The notes beneath the pieces are model-generated. The model was not told the DNA's origin, ran no database searches, and saw nothing but the letters and a program-made list of their open reading frames with translations. DNA of 64,000 nt from the NCBI RefSeq assembly GCF_004785955.1, contig NZ_ML214300.1:947789-1011788 (forward strand), in the 5' to 3' direction. The translations under genes were made by a program, and so were the position numbers. Positions 32,547 through 41,566 of the stretch are shown in pieces; position 1 is the first letter of the stretch, and each line of letters begins with the position of its first letter. The DNA comes from Halostella litorea. Its GTDB lineage: Archaea; Halobacteriota; Halobacteria; Halobacteriales; Natronoarchaeaceae.

Positions 32547-33317
32547 TCAGGCCGCGGTCGCGTTGTACGTCACCTGCACCTGCGCGGAGACGGTGACCGG
32601 GCCGGACTCGACGTTCGTGCCGCCGGCGTCGGCCGCGGCGGTCATCGCCTCGGCGTGGTAGGGCCGCACGTCGACCGAGCCGGTCGACACGGCTGAGACC
32701 CCCGCGATCGAGAGGTTCGCGTTCTCCGCGAGGACGTCGGCGTCAGCCCGCGCGTTCTCCATGGCGGCCGTCAGCGCGTCCGCGCGGAGGTCGCTCCGCG
32801 CCTCCTCGGAGAGGGTGAACTGTACCTGGTTCACGTCGGTCGCGCCGTTGTTCACGGCCGTCTCGATGACGGAGCCGACGCCGTCGACGTCGTCGGTTTC
32901 GACCTCGAAGGAGTGGATCGCGACGTAACGGGTCACGTCGTCGTTCCGGCGGGACTCCCGGTCCTGCCGGATGACGTAGTGGCCGGTCTCGACCTGGTCG
33001 TCCTCGATGCCGATCTCGGCCAGCGCCGCCCGCATCGTCGAGACGTTCGCACTGAGTCGCTCCCGTGCGGTCTCGGGATCGTCGGCCGTCGCCCGCACGG
33101 CGACGTCGAGGATCGCCCGGTCGGGGTCGGCCGTCACTTCGCCGTTCGCCCGCACCTGGACCGTTCGGCCGTCGTCGTGGCCGCGGTCCGCAGTGTCGGC
33201 ACCGTCGTCGGCCGCCGTGGTCGGCGTGTCCGCCGACGAGTCCCCGATAGCTCCCAGACAGCCCGCCGTGACGAGCAGCGTCGCGACGGCGAGCGTTGCG
33301 ATGATCTTTCGTGACAT
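32547..33317 (-). CDS. SIMPL-domain (DUF541) lipoprotein
   Basis: 256 residues. The signal sequence MSRKIIATLAVATLLVTAGC is a Sec-type lipobox without twin arginines. An acidic linker leads to the SIMPL domain: VQVRANGEVTADPDRAILDV, then segments with AIHSFEVETDDVDGVGSVIE and DALTAAMENARADADVLAEN. Mouse SIMPL binds IRAK, while bacterial and archaeal members are exported proteins of unknown function. It stands alone, downstream of and convergent with the NOG1 gene. Confidence 0.88.
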   Translation of the reverse strand: MSRKIIATLAVATLLVTAGCLGAIGDSSADTPTTAADDGADTADRGHDDGRTVQVRANGEVTADPDRAILDVAVRATADDPETARERLSANVSTMRAALAEIGIEDDQVETGHYVIRQDRESRRNDDVTRYVAIHSFEVETDDVDGVGSVIETAVNNGATDVNQVQFTLSEEARSDLRADALTAAMENARADADVLAENANLSIAGVSAVSTGSVDVRPYHAEAMTAAADAGGTNVESGPVTVSAQVQVTYNATAA

Positions 33318-33407
33318 GCGGGCGTATCTGCGACACCCGACAGAAAGTAGCTCACGGAATGTGAAACGGCCGTTTGAGCTATCGGGGGACGCCGGGTCCC
33401 GTCGCCG

Positions 33408-34778
33408 CTACGCCGGCGCGGTGCGTCCGAGCGCTGCCCCAGGTCGCTCCCGGAGTCCGTCCCGCTCCGCCAGCCGCGTCGACCCCTCGGCGTTCTGGAC
33501 GGAGACGAACTGCACCTGCACGGCGACGTCGTTCCCGGTCCGGTTCTCCACCCGTTCCCTGATCCGGTCGGCGAGCCCCGGCTGTTGCTCGTCGACCGGC
33601 CGGCCGACAGTGACGGTCACCCGCTCGGCCTGCGTGCCGACCGGGCCGCCGGACCGCTCGATCGTCACGTCGATCAGCGTGGCGTTCCCGTAGGGCTCCT
33701 CGGAGAGGACGGCGTTTACCTCGTCGCGGATCACCCGGTCGCTGGTCGCCGTCTGGAACGAGGTGACCGTCACCCCGGCGAGAAAGCCCGAGAGGACGAC
33801 CAGCGCGAGGACGAGCGTCCCGAGCCGCCGGAGCGTCTTCGACCGGGCCTCGTCGGCCTCGAACCACTGCTCCGGCCGGTAGCCCATGTACCGGAGCACC
33901 GCCAGCGCGGCGAGGTTGATCGAAAACAGGTTCACCAGCACCAGCACGCCCGCGCCGAGCACGATGTCGGGCAGCCCCCACGCGACGCCGATCCCGACCG
34001 CCGCGACCGGCGGGATGAGCGCCGCGGCGATCATCACGCCCACGAGCGCCGCCGAGACGCCCCCCGAGAGGCTAATCGCGCCGGCGATCCCGCCGCCGAG
34101 CGCCACGGCCAGCGAGAGGAAGTCCGGCGAGAGCCGGCCCTGTACCTGCCCGAGTCCGAGCACGTCCAGCCCGGGCGGCACGAGATACAGCGACTTCACC
34201 AGCACGGCGAAGACCGTCGCCGAGATGACGGCGACGCTGAAGCCGACGACCTGGTACTTGACCCCCTGCCGGAACAGATCCTCGTCGTTGACGACGGTGC
34301 CGACGCTCGTCGCCATCGCCGGGCCGAGCACGGGCGCGATCACCATCGACCCGACGACGACCGCCGGCGAGTCGACGAGCAGTCCGGCCGTCGCGACGAC
34401 GGCGCTCACGACCGCCAGCGTCAGGTACGTCCGGAGGTCCGGCATCAGGTCGGACGCCTCCGTCCGGATCTCCTCGCGGGCGATGCGCTGGTCCGACTGC
34501 TCCTCGTCGGCGTAGCGCTCCTGTAGCTTCTCGAACCGGTTCGAGACGACCGTCCGGGCGTCGATGATGATCGTGTAGCTGTCGTCGTCGATCCCGATCT
34601 CCCGGAGGCGGTCCAGCACCGGTTCGACGGCGTTGCGCGGCAGGGGGAACGTGACGACCGCGGTGTACTCGCGGCTGCTCGTCTCGTCCGTGACGGCGTA
34701 GTCGATCCCCTCGTCGTCCAGTTCGCGCAGGACGGCTTCGCGCTTGCCCGCCGGGATCATGACCTCTACGAGGCGCAC
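33408..34778 (-). CDS. DUF389 (TIGR00341) membrane protein
   Basis: 456 residues. An N-terminal ferredoxin-like soluble domain (1-85, MRLVEVMIPAGKREAVL) and a linker precede a core of about seven membrane helices with the family signatures PAVVVGSMVIAPVLGPAMA and ALIPPVAAVGIGVAWGL. A C-terminal soluble domain of about 110 residues follows. The family is named after uncharacterised hydrophobic proteins; a transport role is supposed but unproven. The protein is complete and unremarkable for haloarchaea. Confidence 0.88.
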   Translation of the reverse strand: MRLVEVMIPAGKREAVLRELDDEGIDYAVTDETSSREYTAVVTFPLPRNAVEPVLDRLREIGIDDDSYTIIIDARTVVSNRFEKLQERYADEEQSDQRIAREEIRTEASDLMPDLRTYLTLAVVSAVVATAGLLVDSPAVVVGSMVIAPVLGPAMATSVGTVVNDEDLFRQGVKYQVVGFSVAVISATVFAVLVKSLYLVPPGLDVLGLGQVQGRLSPDFLSLAVALGGGIAGAISLSGGVSAALVGVMIAAALIPPVAAVGIGVAWGLPDIVLGAGVLVLVNLFSINLAALAVLRYMGYRPEQWFEADEARSKTLRRLGTLVLALVVLSGFLAGVTVTSFQTATSDRVIRDEVNAVLSEEPYGNATLIDVTIERSGGPVGTQAERVTVTVGRPVDEQQPGLADRIRERVENRTGNDVAVQVQFVSVQNAEGSTRLAERDGLRERPGAALGRTAPA

Positions 34779-34907
34779 GGGCGGCGGTTCGTGCCCGCGG
34801 GGGAATAAACCCCCGTGCCTACGCCTCGGCTGCGCGGCCCCCGGCCGGGACGCCGCCCCGCACCCCGAGACGGCACCCTTAACCCCGGGCGAGCGCTACC
34901 GGCGACC

Positions 34908-35525
34908 ATGTTCGAGGAGCGCCCCGACCGCGACGCCGAGGTCGCCTTCGTCGGCCGGTCGAACGTCGGGAAGTCGACGCTGATGCGGGAGATCACGGGC
35001 CACACGTTCGACACCGGCCGCAAGCCCGGCGTCACGCGCTCGCCGAACCACTACGACTGGGCCCCCGAGGACTTCGTGCTCACCGACCTCCCCGGCTTCG
35101 GCTTCATGTCCGGCGTCTCCGAGGAACAGCGCGAGGCGACGAAGGACGGCATCGTCCGCTACCTGGAGGACCGCGCGGACAACGTCCTCGTCGCCGTGCT
35201 CGTGCTGGACGGCAAGAGCGCCGTCGACATCATCGACCGCCACTCCGGCGAGGACGAGGTGCCGTACGTCATCGACATGTACGGCTTCCTGCAGGACCTG
35301 GGCATCCCGACGGTCATCGCCGTCAACAAGATGGACAAGGTCGACGACCGCGACGAGCGCCTCGACGCCATCTGTGACCGGTTCGGCCTCTACCCGCCGT
35401 GGCAGCAGTGGCAGGAGTCGGTCGCCCCCATCTCCGCGAAGAAGGGCGACATCGACGCGCTGAACGAGGCGATACGCCACCACCTCCACGAGGCCGAACG
35501 GGACGACCTGTTCAAGTTCTTCTAG
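34908..35525 (+). CDS. engB: EngB/YihA-family GTP-binding protein
   Basis: 205 residues. G1 [10 protein letters not shown]2 threonine in [12 protein letters not shown]3 [11 protein letters not shown]4 NKMDKV and G5 near SAKKGD are all present. In bacteria EngB/YsxC acts in large-subunit ribosome assembly; haloarchaea carry a close homologue. The ATG at 34908 begins [18 protein letters not shown], as expected. It is monocistronic, followed by the 291-base gap described separately. Confidence 0.93.
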   Translation: MFEERPDRDAEVAFVGRSNVGKSTLMREITGHTFDTGRKPGVTRSPNHYDWAPEDFVLTDLPGFGFMSGVSEEQREATKDGIVRYLEDRADNVLVAVLVLDGKSAVDIIDRHSGEDEVPYVIDMYGFLQDLGIPTVIAVNKMDKVDDRDERLDAICDRFGLYPPWQQWQESVAPISAKKGDIDALNEAIRHHLHEAERDDLFKFF

Positions 35526-35816
35526 GCGACCTTTTTCCCGGTCGGGTGTCCTCACGGACCTTCGGCCCGCTGCGGGCACCCTCCCGGCAAAAATGTCGAT
35601 CAAAAAGGCCGCGGCCTCGCTCCGCTCGACCGCGGTGAACCGCTCGCTTCGCTCGCGGATGCTGTGACGCTACGGCCTGCCCTTCCCCGAATCGGGACAC
35701 GCTCCGCGGGCGGAGCGGTCCCGCCCGGCCCCGTCGGGTGGGACAGTTGCGTCGGTTCGTCGCCGGCCGGCCGGCGCGAACCGCCCTTTTTTGGCCCGCC
35801 CGCACCATTCGTCCGT
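35526..35816. repeat. intergenic region with haloarchaeal repeat-like palindromic stretch
   Basis: 291 bases without a convincing gene. At about 35610-35660 lies a stretch of short inverted and direct repeats (CCGCGG flanking CTCGCTCCGCTCGA, then GCTCGCTTCGCTCGC), a kind of sequence that I recall recurring between genes in haloarchaeal genomes. CTTTTTTCCC and AAAAATG tracts follow the engB stop and may end its transcript. A CCTTTTTTGG element near 35787 is the probable promoter for aroD. Confidence 0.4.
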
Positions 35817-36500
35817 ATGAACTTCGACTCGTTCGTCCTGGCGGCGGCCACCGCCGACCTGGACGACGAACCCGCCGCCCGGGAGCACGCCGACGCCGTC
35901 GAGTTCCGGATGGACCTCGCCGACGACCCGCTGGACCAGCTTGCGGCCTACGACGGCGTGCTGCCGCTCATCGCCACCAACCGCGCGGAGTGGGAGGGCG
36001 GCGAGGCGGGCGACGCCGGCCGGCTCGACGACCTCGCCGAAGCCGCCGAGCACGACGCCGTCGAGGCCGTCGACGTGGAGCTGAACGCCATCCGGCACGG
36101 CGGCGGGAGCGGCGTCGTCGACCACGCGCGCGAGCACGACGCGGCGGCGATCGCCTCCATGCACGACTTCGACGGCACGCCCGCGGCCGACGAACTGCGG
36201 GACATGCTGGCCGACGCCGTCGACAACGCCGACGTCGGCAAACTGGCCGTGACGGCGACCGACCCGGCGGACGTGCTCACCGTGTTGATGCTCACCCGCG
36301 AGTTCAGCGCGCGCGGCGAGACCGTCGCAACGATGGCGATGGGCGAACCGGGCCGCCACTCCCGTGCCGTCGCGCCGGTGTACGGCTCGCGGATCGGCTA
36401 CGCGCCCGTCGACCCCGACGAGGCGACCGCGCCGGGCCAGTACGACCTCGCGACGCTCCGGGACCTGGTCGAGCGTTTGCGTTCGAAACCCGAAGCTTAA
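35817..36500 (+). CDS. aroD: type I 3-dehydroquinate dehydratase
   Basis: 227 residues. Dehydrates 3-dehydroquinate to 3-dehydroshikimate by a Schiff-base mechanism. The barrel residues are visible: EFRMDLADD, the catalytic histidine in ASMHDFDG, and the Schiff-base lysine in VGKLAVTATDPAD, with a substrate-closing segment near GSRIGYAPVD. The DHQ synthase that makes its substrate lies 500 bases away on the other strand (37010-38185). Together with the ADH synthase at 39896 these cover the first three shikimate steps of archaea. Confidence 0.95.
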   Translation: MNFDSFVLAAATADLDDEPAAREHADAVEFRMDLADDPLDQLAAYDGVLPLIATNRAEWEGGEAGDAGRLDDLAEAAEHDAVEAVDVELNAIRHGGGSGVVDHAREHDAAAIASMHDFDGTPAADELRDMLADAVDNADVGKLAVTATDPADVLTVLMLTREFSARGETVATMAMGEPGRHSRAVAPVYGSRIGYAPVDPDEATAPGQYDLATLRDLVERLRSKPEA

Positions 36501-36529
36501 CGGCCGGGCGCTGTCAAGGTCGCGTCAGT

Positions 36530-36934
36530 ATGTCCCGCTTACGGTCGGCACTCGCGGTCGGCCTCTCCGTTCTGTTCCCCGGTCTCGGCCACGCCTACCT
36601 GCGGCAGTGGGTCCGGGCGCTGCTGTGGGCCGCCCTCTCGATCTCCGCGTCGGCACTTCTGATGCCCGAACCGGCGACGTCCGGGACGGTGATAGAGCGC
36701 GCCACCGCGACCGTCGAGGCGATGTCCCGGACCGAGACGTTCGTCCTGCTGTCGGTGACGCTGTTTGCGGCCATCGACGCGTTCGTCATCTCCGTCCGGC
36801 AGGCCAACTACGACCCCGACGCGGTCCACTGCCCCAACTGCGGGAACGAGATCGACGAGGAACTGGACTTCTGTCACTGGTGTACGAGCCGGATCGGCGA
36901 ACCGGCCGACGAGGCCGAGGGCCCGGCGACGTAA
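36530..36934 (+). CDS. membrane protein with cytoplasmic zinc ribbon
   Basis: 134 residues. Two or three hydrophobic segments (about 7-22, 28-46 and 68-88) are followed by a zinc ribbon, CPNCGNEIDEELDFCHWC, and an acidic tail. The layout (LFPGLGHAYLRQW at the start) is that of a widespread haloarchaeal family; I recall the ribbon as DUF7575. It follows aroD by 29 bases and may share its transcript. The function is unknown. Confidence 0.78.
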   Translation: MSRLRSALAVGLSVLFPGLGHAYLRQWVRALLWAALSISASALLMPEPATSGTVIERATATVEAMSRTETFVLLSVTLFAAIDAFVISVRQANYDPDAVHCPNCGNEIDEELDFCHWCTSRIGEPADEAEGPAT

Positions 36935-37009
36935 CGTTCGTCCGCTGTCCTCAGTTCCGGCCGTTGCCGCCCGAGTCGGCAACTACCGGGACGGGTGCGG
37001 CGGTCCGCC

Positions 37010-38185
37010 TCACTTCTCGATGATGCTCTCCTCGACGGCCTCGCCGAAGTGGCGCGCGGTGTCCTCGTAGTACACCCGCACGCGGTCGCCCTCCGCCAGT
37101 TCGGTGACGGCGGTGCGGCCGTCCTCCGTGGCGACTTTCACCGTCTCGGCGTTCTGGATCAGCGTCTCGAAGCGGTCGCCGTTGTCGGCCTCCAGTTCCA
37201 CCCGAAACATGGGGCGTTGCTCTATCTTCGCCCGGCCGACGACCGCCTCGCGGGTGTTGCCGTCGGTGTCGACGACCTGCACCTCGTCGCCGCTTCGCAG
37301 TTCCGAGAGGTACTTCGTGCCGCCGTCGGGCGTCCGGACGTACGCGTGGACCGCGCCGGCGTTGACCCGGAACGGGCGCGAGGCGACGTACGGCGACTCG
37401 GCGGTCTCGGCGTGGACGAACACCAGTCCCCGCGACATCGACCCGACGAGCATCCCCTCGTCGTGGTCCAGCAGGCTCCCCGTGTCGACGCAGACGCGGT
37501 CGGCGCTGCCGGCGCGCTCGACCGTCAGCACCGTCGCCGACTCCAGGGAAAGCGTCTCGCGCTCGGCCTCGTCGCGGACCGCGACCGTCTCGCGGATCTC
37601 GTCGGGGTCGTCGCTGTCCAGCAGGACGGCGTCGGCCCCGAGTTCGAGCGTCTCGTAGGCGGTCTGGGCCTCCTCGGCGGTCGTGACGCCGGCGATCAGT
37701 TCCGTCTCCGAGCCGATCCGGGCGATGAGGTTCTCCAGCGGGATGATCGTCCAGTCCTCGCCGACGACGATGGTGTAGTCGGCCTCGGCGGCCGCCGCCT
37801 CGGCGAACGCCTCGTAGTCCTCGTCGAAGATGCGGACGTACGCGCCGTCGGCCCGCTCGTCGTCGCGCCGGAGCGTCGAGAGGTCCGCCGACCCGGAGAA
37901 GTCGTTGGGCAGGTCGACCGTTCCGTCTCCCTCGCCCTCCTTGCCGACGACGTAGGCGTCGGCGGTCGCGCCCCCCTCGCTCTCCGGGTCGTCTATCACG
38001 TCCACGTCGCCGCCGGTGACGAACGCCGCGACGTTCACGTCGCCCAGTTCGCGGACGCGCTCCACGTCGTGGTCGTCGACCAGCACCCAGTCCACGCCGG
38101 ACTCCAGCCCGGCCGTGATCCGTCGCCGCCGCGCCTCCCAGTCGCCGACGCTCCCGTCGGCCTTGAGCCACACCGATCGTGTCAT
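37010..38185 (-). CDS. 3-dehydroquinate synthase II (archaeal type)
   Basis: 391 residues. NAD-dependent enzyme that converts 2-amino-3,7-dideoxy-D-threo-hept-6-ulosonate to 3-dehydroquinate, replacing the bacterial DAHP route. The start [20 protein letters not shown], the middle [17 protein letters not shown] and [19 protein letters not shown], and the end [15 protein letters not shown] are family hallmarks. Its partner ADH synthase is two genes upstream (39896-40690), with a methyltransferase and an SDR gene in between, all on this strand. Confidence 0.95.
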   Translation of the reverse strand: MTRSVWLKADGSVGDWEARRRRITAGLESGVDWVLVDDHDVERVRELGDVNVAAFVTGGDVDVIDDPESEGGATADAYVVGKEGEGDGTVDLPNDFSGSADLSTLRRDDERADGAYVRIFDEDYEAFAEAAAAEADYTIVVGEDWTIIPLENLIARIGSETELIAGVTTAEEAQTAYETLELGADAVLLDSDDPDEIRETVAVRDEAERETLSLESATVLTVERAGSADRVCVDTGSLLDHDEGMLVGSMSRGLVFVHAETAESPYVASRPFRVNAGAVHAYVRTPDGGTKYLSELRSGDEVQVVDTDGNTREAVVGRAKIEQRPMFRVELEADNGDRFETLIQNAETVKVATEDGRTAVTELAEGDRVRVYYEDTARHFGEAVEESIIEK

Positions 38186-38251
38186 GTCCTAACGCTCGAA
38201 TGGGGCGGCCATGAACGTGGCGGAACCGTCACCGTTAGCCAGCGGGCGCCG

Positions 38252-39001
38252 TCACGTCCGCAGCGTCCAGACCTGCACGTCGTCGCCGTCCTCGAGGGGC
38301 GACCCGTCGAAGCCGCCCGCGACCGACCACTCCGCGAACGGCGAGCGGTGGACCAGCAGTTCCACCTCGCGCTTCGGGAGCAGTTTCAGGCGGCGCGACT
38401 CCGAAAACACCCGCTCGCCGTCCGCGTCGTACAGTTCGTCCTCGACGCGGATCTCCTGAGCCACCTCGTCCGAGATCCGGGTGCGCCGCCGGAACTCGTG
38501 CGGTTCGCCCCGGAACTCGACCGACTCGGATTGCCACTCGCCGTACTCCGCGCTGATCACGTCGAACCCCGGGACGAAGACGTCGAAGGCGAACTCGCCG
38601 CCGGAGGCGAGCGCGTCGTGGGCCCGCCGGAGGAGGGCCTCCTGCTCCGCTATCGTCCGGCAGAACTGGAGCGCGTTGAACGGGCAGTAGACGAGGCCGT
38701 ACGCGCGGTCGGCCGCGAACGACGCCATGTCGGCCCGCCACACGTCGGGGTCGAGGCCGGCCTCGGTCGCCTTCCCCCGGAGGCGGTCGAGCGCGTCGGC
38801 GGAGGCGTCGAGGCCGTCCGCGTCGACGCCCGCCCGGAGCAGTTCCAGGTACACCCGCCCGGTGCCGCAGGCGAGTTCCAGCGCCGGCCCGTCGGCCGCC
38901 AGCGCCCGGTCGCGGTAGAACGCCGCGTCGCCGCGCTCGCCTACCAGTCGGTCGTAGAACGCGACCTGCTCGCCGCGGTAGCCGTGGTCGGGGTCGTCCA
39001 T
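38252..39001 (-). CDS. class I SAM-dependent methyltransferase
   Basis: 249 residues. Motif I is ALELACGTGRVYLELLRAG, the acidic loop VDADGLDAS, and motif IV VYCPFNALQF, a pattern common in small-molecule methyltransferases. The ATG at 39001 (MDDPDHGYRGEQVAFYD) is preferred; an upstream in-frame ATG would run into the promoter region of the SDR gene's end. The substrate is unknown. It lies between the two early shikimate genes but has no obvious part in that pathway. Confidence 0.87.
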   Translation of the reverse strand: MDDPDHGYRGEQVAFYDRLVGERGDAAFYRDRALAADGPALELACGTGRVYLELLRAGVDADGLDASADALDRLRGKATEAGLDPDVWRADMASFAADRAYGLVYCPFNALQFCRTIAEQEALLRRAHDALASGGEFAFDVFVPGFDVISAEYGEWQSESVEFRGEPHEFRRRTRISDEVAQEIRVEDELYDADGERVFSESRRLKLLPKREVELLVHRSPFAEWSVAGGFDGSPLEDGDDVQVWTLRT

Positions 39002-39068
39002 ACGGGCGGATGCAGGACCGCCGAGAAAGCCGTTTCGGGGGCGTGCCACTCAGTACCACGCGCCGCTC

Positions 39069-39845
39069 TCAGCAGACCTGCCAGCCGCCGTCGACGTGGA
39101 CCAGTTCGCCGGTCGTGTAGCCTGCCGCGTCGCTGGCGAGGAACAGCGTGGCCCCCGCCACGTCCGTGGGCCGCCCCGCGCGGCCCTGCGGGACGGGCTT
39201 GAGGAACTCGCCTTCCTCGGCCTCCTCGGTCCAGCCCTCGGAGATTTCGGTGGCGATCTGCCCGGGCGCGACGCCGTTGACGCGGATGCCCCGGTCGGCC
39301 AGTTCCAGCGCCGCGCCGCGGGTGATCATCCGGACCGCGCCCTTCGAGGTGTCGTAGGCGACCTGCCCGTGCTGGGCGAGGTTCGAACTGATCGACGCCG
39401 TGTTGACGATCGCGCCGGGGTCGTCGCGCTCCAGCATGTCCTCGGCGGCGGCCTGGCAGCCGACGAACACGCCGCGGACGTTCACGCCGAGCAGGCTGTC
39501 CAGCGTGTCGGGGTCGGTTTCGAGGATCGACCCGCCGCCGAAGATGCCCGCGTTGTTCACCATCACGTCCACGCCGCCGAACTCGCGGGCCGCCTCGACG
39601 ACCGAGCGCATCTCGTCGGGGTCGGACACGTCGGTCTCGACGAACTCCGCGCGCCCGCCGGCGTCCTCGATGGCCTCGTGGGTCGGCAGGTCGGCGTCCA
39701 CGTCCTTGGGCTCCTCGCGGAGGTCGGCGACGACCACCGTCGCGCCGGCCTCGCCGAACGCCGTCGCGATGGCGCGGCCGATGCCGGAACTGCCGCCGGT
39801 GACGATCACGGTCTCGTCCTCGAAGTCGAACGTCGCGTCTCCCAT
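39069..39845 (-). CDS. short-chain dehydrogenase/reductase
   Basis: 258 residues, classical SDR. The cofactor motif is TGGSSGIGRAIA, with DLREEP after the second strand suggesting NAD preference. NNAGIFGGG, the catalytic serine in TASISSN and the Tyr-Lys pair in AYDTSKGA complete the active site. It ends VHVDGGWQVC as usual for the family. The reaction cannot be named. It is on the same strand as the shikimate and tryptophan genes but 50 bases after the ADH synthase stop. Confidence 0.92.
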   Translation of the reverse strand: MGDATFDFEDETVIVTGGSSGIGRAIATAFGEAGATVVVADLREEPKDVDADLPTHEAIEDAGGRAEFVETDVSDPDEMRSVVEAAREFGGVDVMVNNAGIFGGGSILETDPDTLDSLLGVNVRGVFVGCQAAAEDMLERDDPGAIVNTASISSNLAQHGQVAYDTSKGAVRMITRGAALELADRGIRVNGVAPGQIATEISEGWTEEAEEGEFLKPVPQGRAGRPTDVAGATLFLASDAAGYTTGELVHVDGGWQVC

Positions 39846-39895
39846 ACCCCCGACGTACGGGAAACGCCGAGAAAACAGTAGCGGCTCGACCGGGG

Positions 39896-40690
39896 TCAGG
39901 CCTCGACGGCGAGGCCGGACACTTCGAGCGCCTCGTCGGCGCTCGCGTCGTCGTGGACGACGGCGGCGACGGCCGCCGCGATCGCACCGGGGTCGTCGTG
40001 CTGGAAGATGGAGCGACCCATCGAGACGCCCGCGCCGCCCGCGTCCATCACGCCGCGGACCATCGACAGCGTCTCGCGGTCGGTGCCCTTGCTCCCGCCC
40101 GCGATGACGACCGGGAGGCGCGTCGCCTCGACGACGCGCTCGAAGCTCGCCGCGTCGCCGCTGTACCCCGTCTTGACGACGTCCGCGCCCAGTTCCTCGG
40201 CCAGCCGGACCGCGTGCCCGAGCGACTCGGGGTCCGTCGAGTCGACGCCGGGGCCGCGGGCGTACGCCATCGCGAGGACGGGCATGCCGAGGCGGTCGGC
40301 CTCGGCGGTCACCTCGGCGAGCTGGGAGAGCTGGTCGGGCTCGTAGTCGCTGCCGACGTTGATGTGGAAGGAGACGGCGTCCGCGCCGGCCCGGACGGCC
40401 TCCTCGACGGTGCCGGTGAGGCGCTTGTCCTGCTCGTCGGGGCCGATCGTCGTCGAGCCGTTGAGGTGGACGACGTAGCCCTGCCCGTTCTTGTTGTCGT
40501 GGACGCGGGGGGCGATCCCCTTCTGCGTGAGGACGGCGTCCGCGCCGCCCCGGGTCACCGCGTCGATGGTCGATTCGATGTCGGCGAGCCCCTTCACGGC
40601 CCCCATCGTGAGGCCGTGGTCCATCGGGACGATGACGTATCGCCCCCCTGTGCCGATCCGTTCGAGTCGCGCCTCGGTACCGGTTGTCAT
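39896..40690 (-). CDS. 2-amino-3,7-dideoxy-D-threo-hept-6-ulosonate (ADH) synthase
   Basis: 264 residues, class I aldolase fold. First step of the archaeal route to dehydroquinate from aspartate semialdehyde and a 6-deoxy-ketohexose phosphate. VPMDHGLTMGAVKGL at the start, HLNGSTTIGPD, the Schiff-base lysine in VVKTGYSGD and AGGSKGTD mark the DeoC/FbaB group; the position directly after trpA and the presence of DHQ synthase II favour ADH synthase over fructose-bisphosphate aldolase. It is 27 bases downstream of trpA, probably the fourth gene of a trpCBA transcript. Confidence 0.92.
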   Translation of the reverse strand: MTTGTEARLERIGTGGRYVIVPMDHGLTMGAVKGLADIESTIDAVTRGGADAVLTQKGIAPRVHDNKNGQGYVVHLNGSTTIGPDEQDKRLTGTVEEAVRAGADAVSFHINVGSDYEPDQLSQLAEVTAEADRLGMPVLAMAYARGPGVDSTDPESLGHAVRLAEELGADVVKTGYSGDAASFERVVEATRLPVVIAGGSKGTDRETLSMVRGVMDAGGAGVSMGRSIFQHDDPGAIAAAVAAVVHDDASADEALEVSGLAVEA

Positions 40691-40717
40691 AGTGTGTGAA
40701 CCTGTGGCAAGTCGCGG

Positions 40718-41566
40718 TTATGTGCGTTCCGGTTCGGGCACGCGTTGCGCGTAGCCGGCCGCCGCGCCCTCTGCCAGTTCCCGGGCCTTCGCTTCGAGGT
40801 CGGCGGCCACCTCGTCGACGGGGCGGTTCGCCTCGTGGCCCTCGGCGACGATGTCGACCAGCGCCGACCCGACGATGATCCCGTCCGCGCCGCCGGCGAC
40901 GATGCGCTCGGCGTGTTCGCCGGTCTTGATGCCGAAGCCGACCGCCTTGGGCACGTCCCACTCCGTCAGGCGGGCCAGCGCCTCGTCGGTCTGCCCGCTC
41001 ACGTCGCCGCGGGCGCCGGTGACGCCCAGCCGCGCCTGCACGTACACGTAGCCCGACACCCGCTCCATGATCCGATCAAGTCGGTCGCCCTCCGTCGTCG
41101 GCGCGACGATGAACACCAGGTCGAGGCCGTGGTCGTCGCAGGCCTCGCGGAGCGGGTCGGCCTCCTCGGCCGGGAGGTCCGGCACGACGAACCCCTCGAT
41201 GCCGGCCTCGGCGGCGCGCTCGACGAACGGGCGGGGACCCTCGCGCCGGTCGTCCCCGGCGGTGTACTGGTAGATCAGGTTGTAGTAGGTCATGCAGACG
41301 AGCGGGACGTCCACGTCGAGTTCCTCGACGAACTCGAAGTAGCGGTCCGGCGTCATCCCGGCATCCAGCGCGCGGGTCACCGCGCCCTGGATCGTCGGCC
41401 CCTCCGCGACGGGTTCCGAGAACGGGAGGCCGAGTTCGATCACGTCGGCGCCGCCGCGGGCCAGCGCCTCGACGTACGCCTTCGAGGACTCGTAGTCGGG
41501 GTCGCCGACGGCGAGGTACGGGATGAAGGCGGGGCCGTCCGCGAACGCCTCGTCGATGCGGCTCAC
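40718..41566 (-). CDS. trpA: tryptophan synthase alpha subunit
   Basis: 282 residues. Splits indole-3-glycerol phosphate to indole and glyceraldehyde 3-phosphate, passing indole to TrpB. The catalytic glutamate is in [12 protein letters not shown]. The loop that in bacteria reads with two aspartates (FSDPLADG) is FSEPVAEG here, so the second catalytic acid is Glu in place of Asp; I recall the same in Haloferax. Phosphate-binding ends are [12 protein letters not shown] and [11 protein letters not shown]. The start overlaps the trpB stop by four bases, giving equal expression of the two subunits. Confidence 0.96.
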   Translation of the reverse strand: MSRIDEAFADGPAFIPYLAVGDPDYESSKAYVEALARGGADVIELGLPFSEPVAEGPTIQGAVTRALDAGMTPDRYFEFVEELDVDVPLVCMTYYNLIYQYTAGDDRREGPRPFVERAAEAGIEGFVVPDLPAEEADPLREACDDHGLDLVFIVAPTTEGDRLDRIMERVSGYVYVQARLGVTGARGDVSGQTDEALARLTEWDVPKAVGFGIKTGEHAERIVAGGADGIIVGSALVDIVAEGHEANRPVDEVAADLEAKARELAEGAAAGYAQRVPEPERT

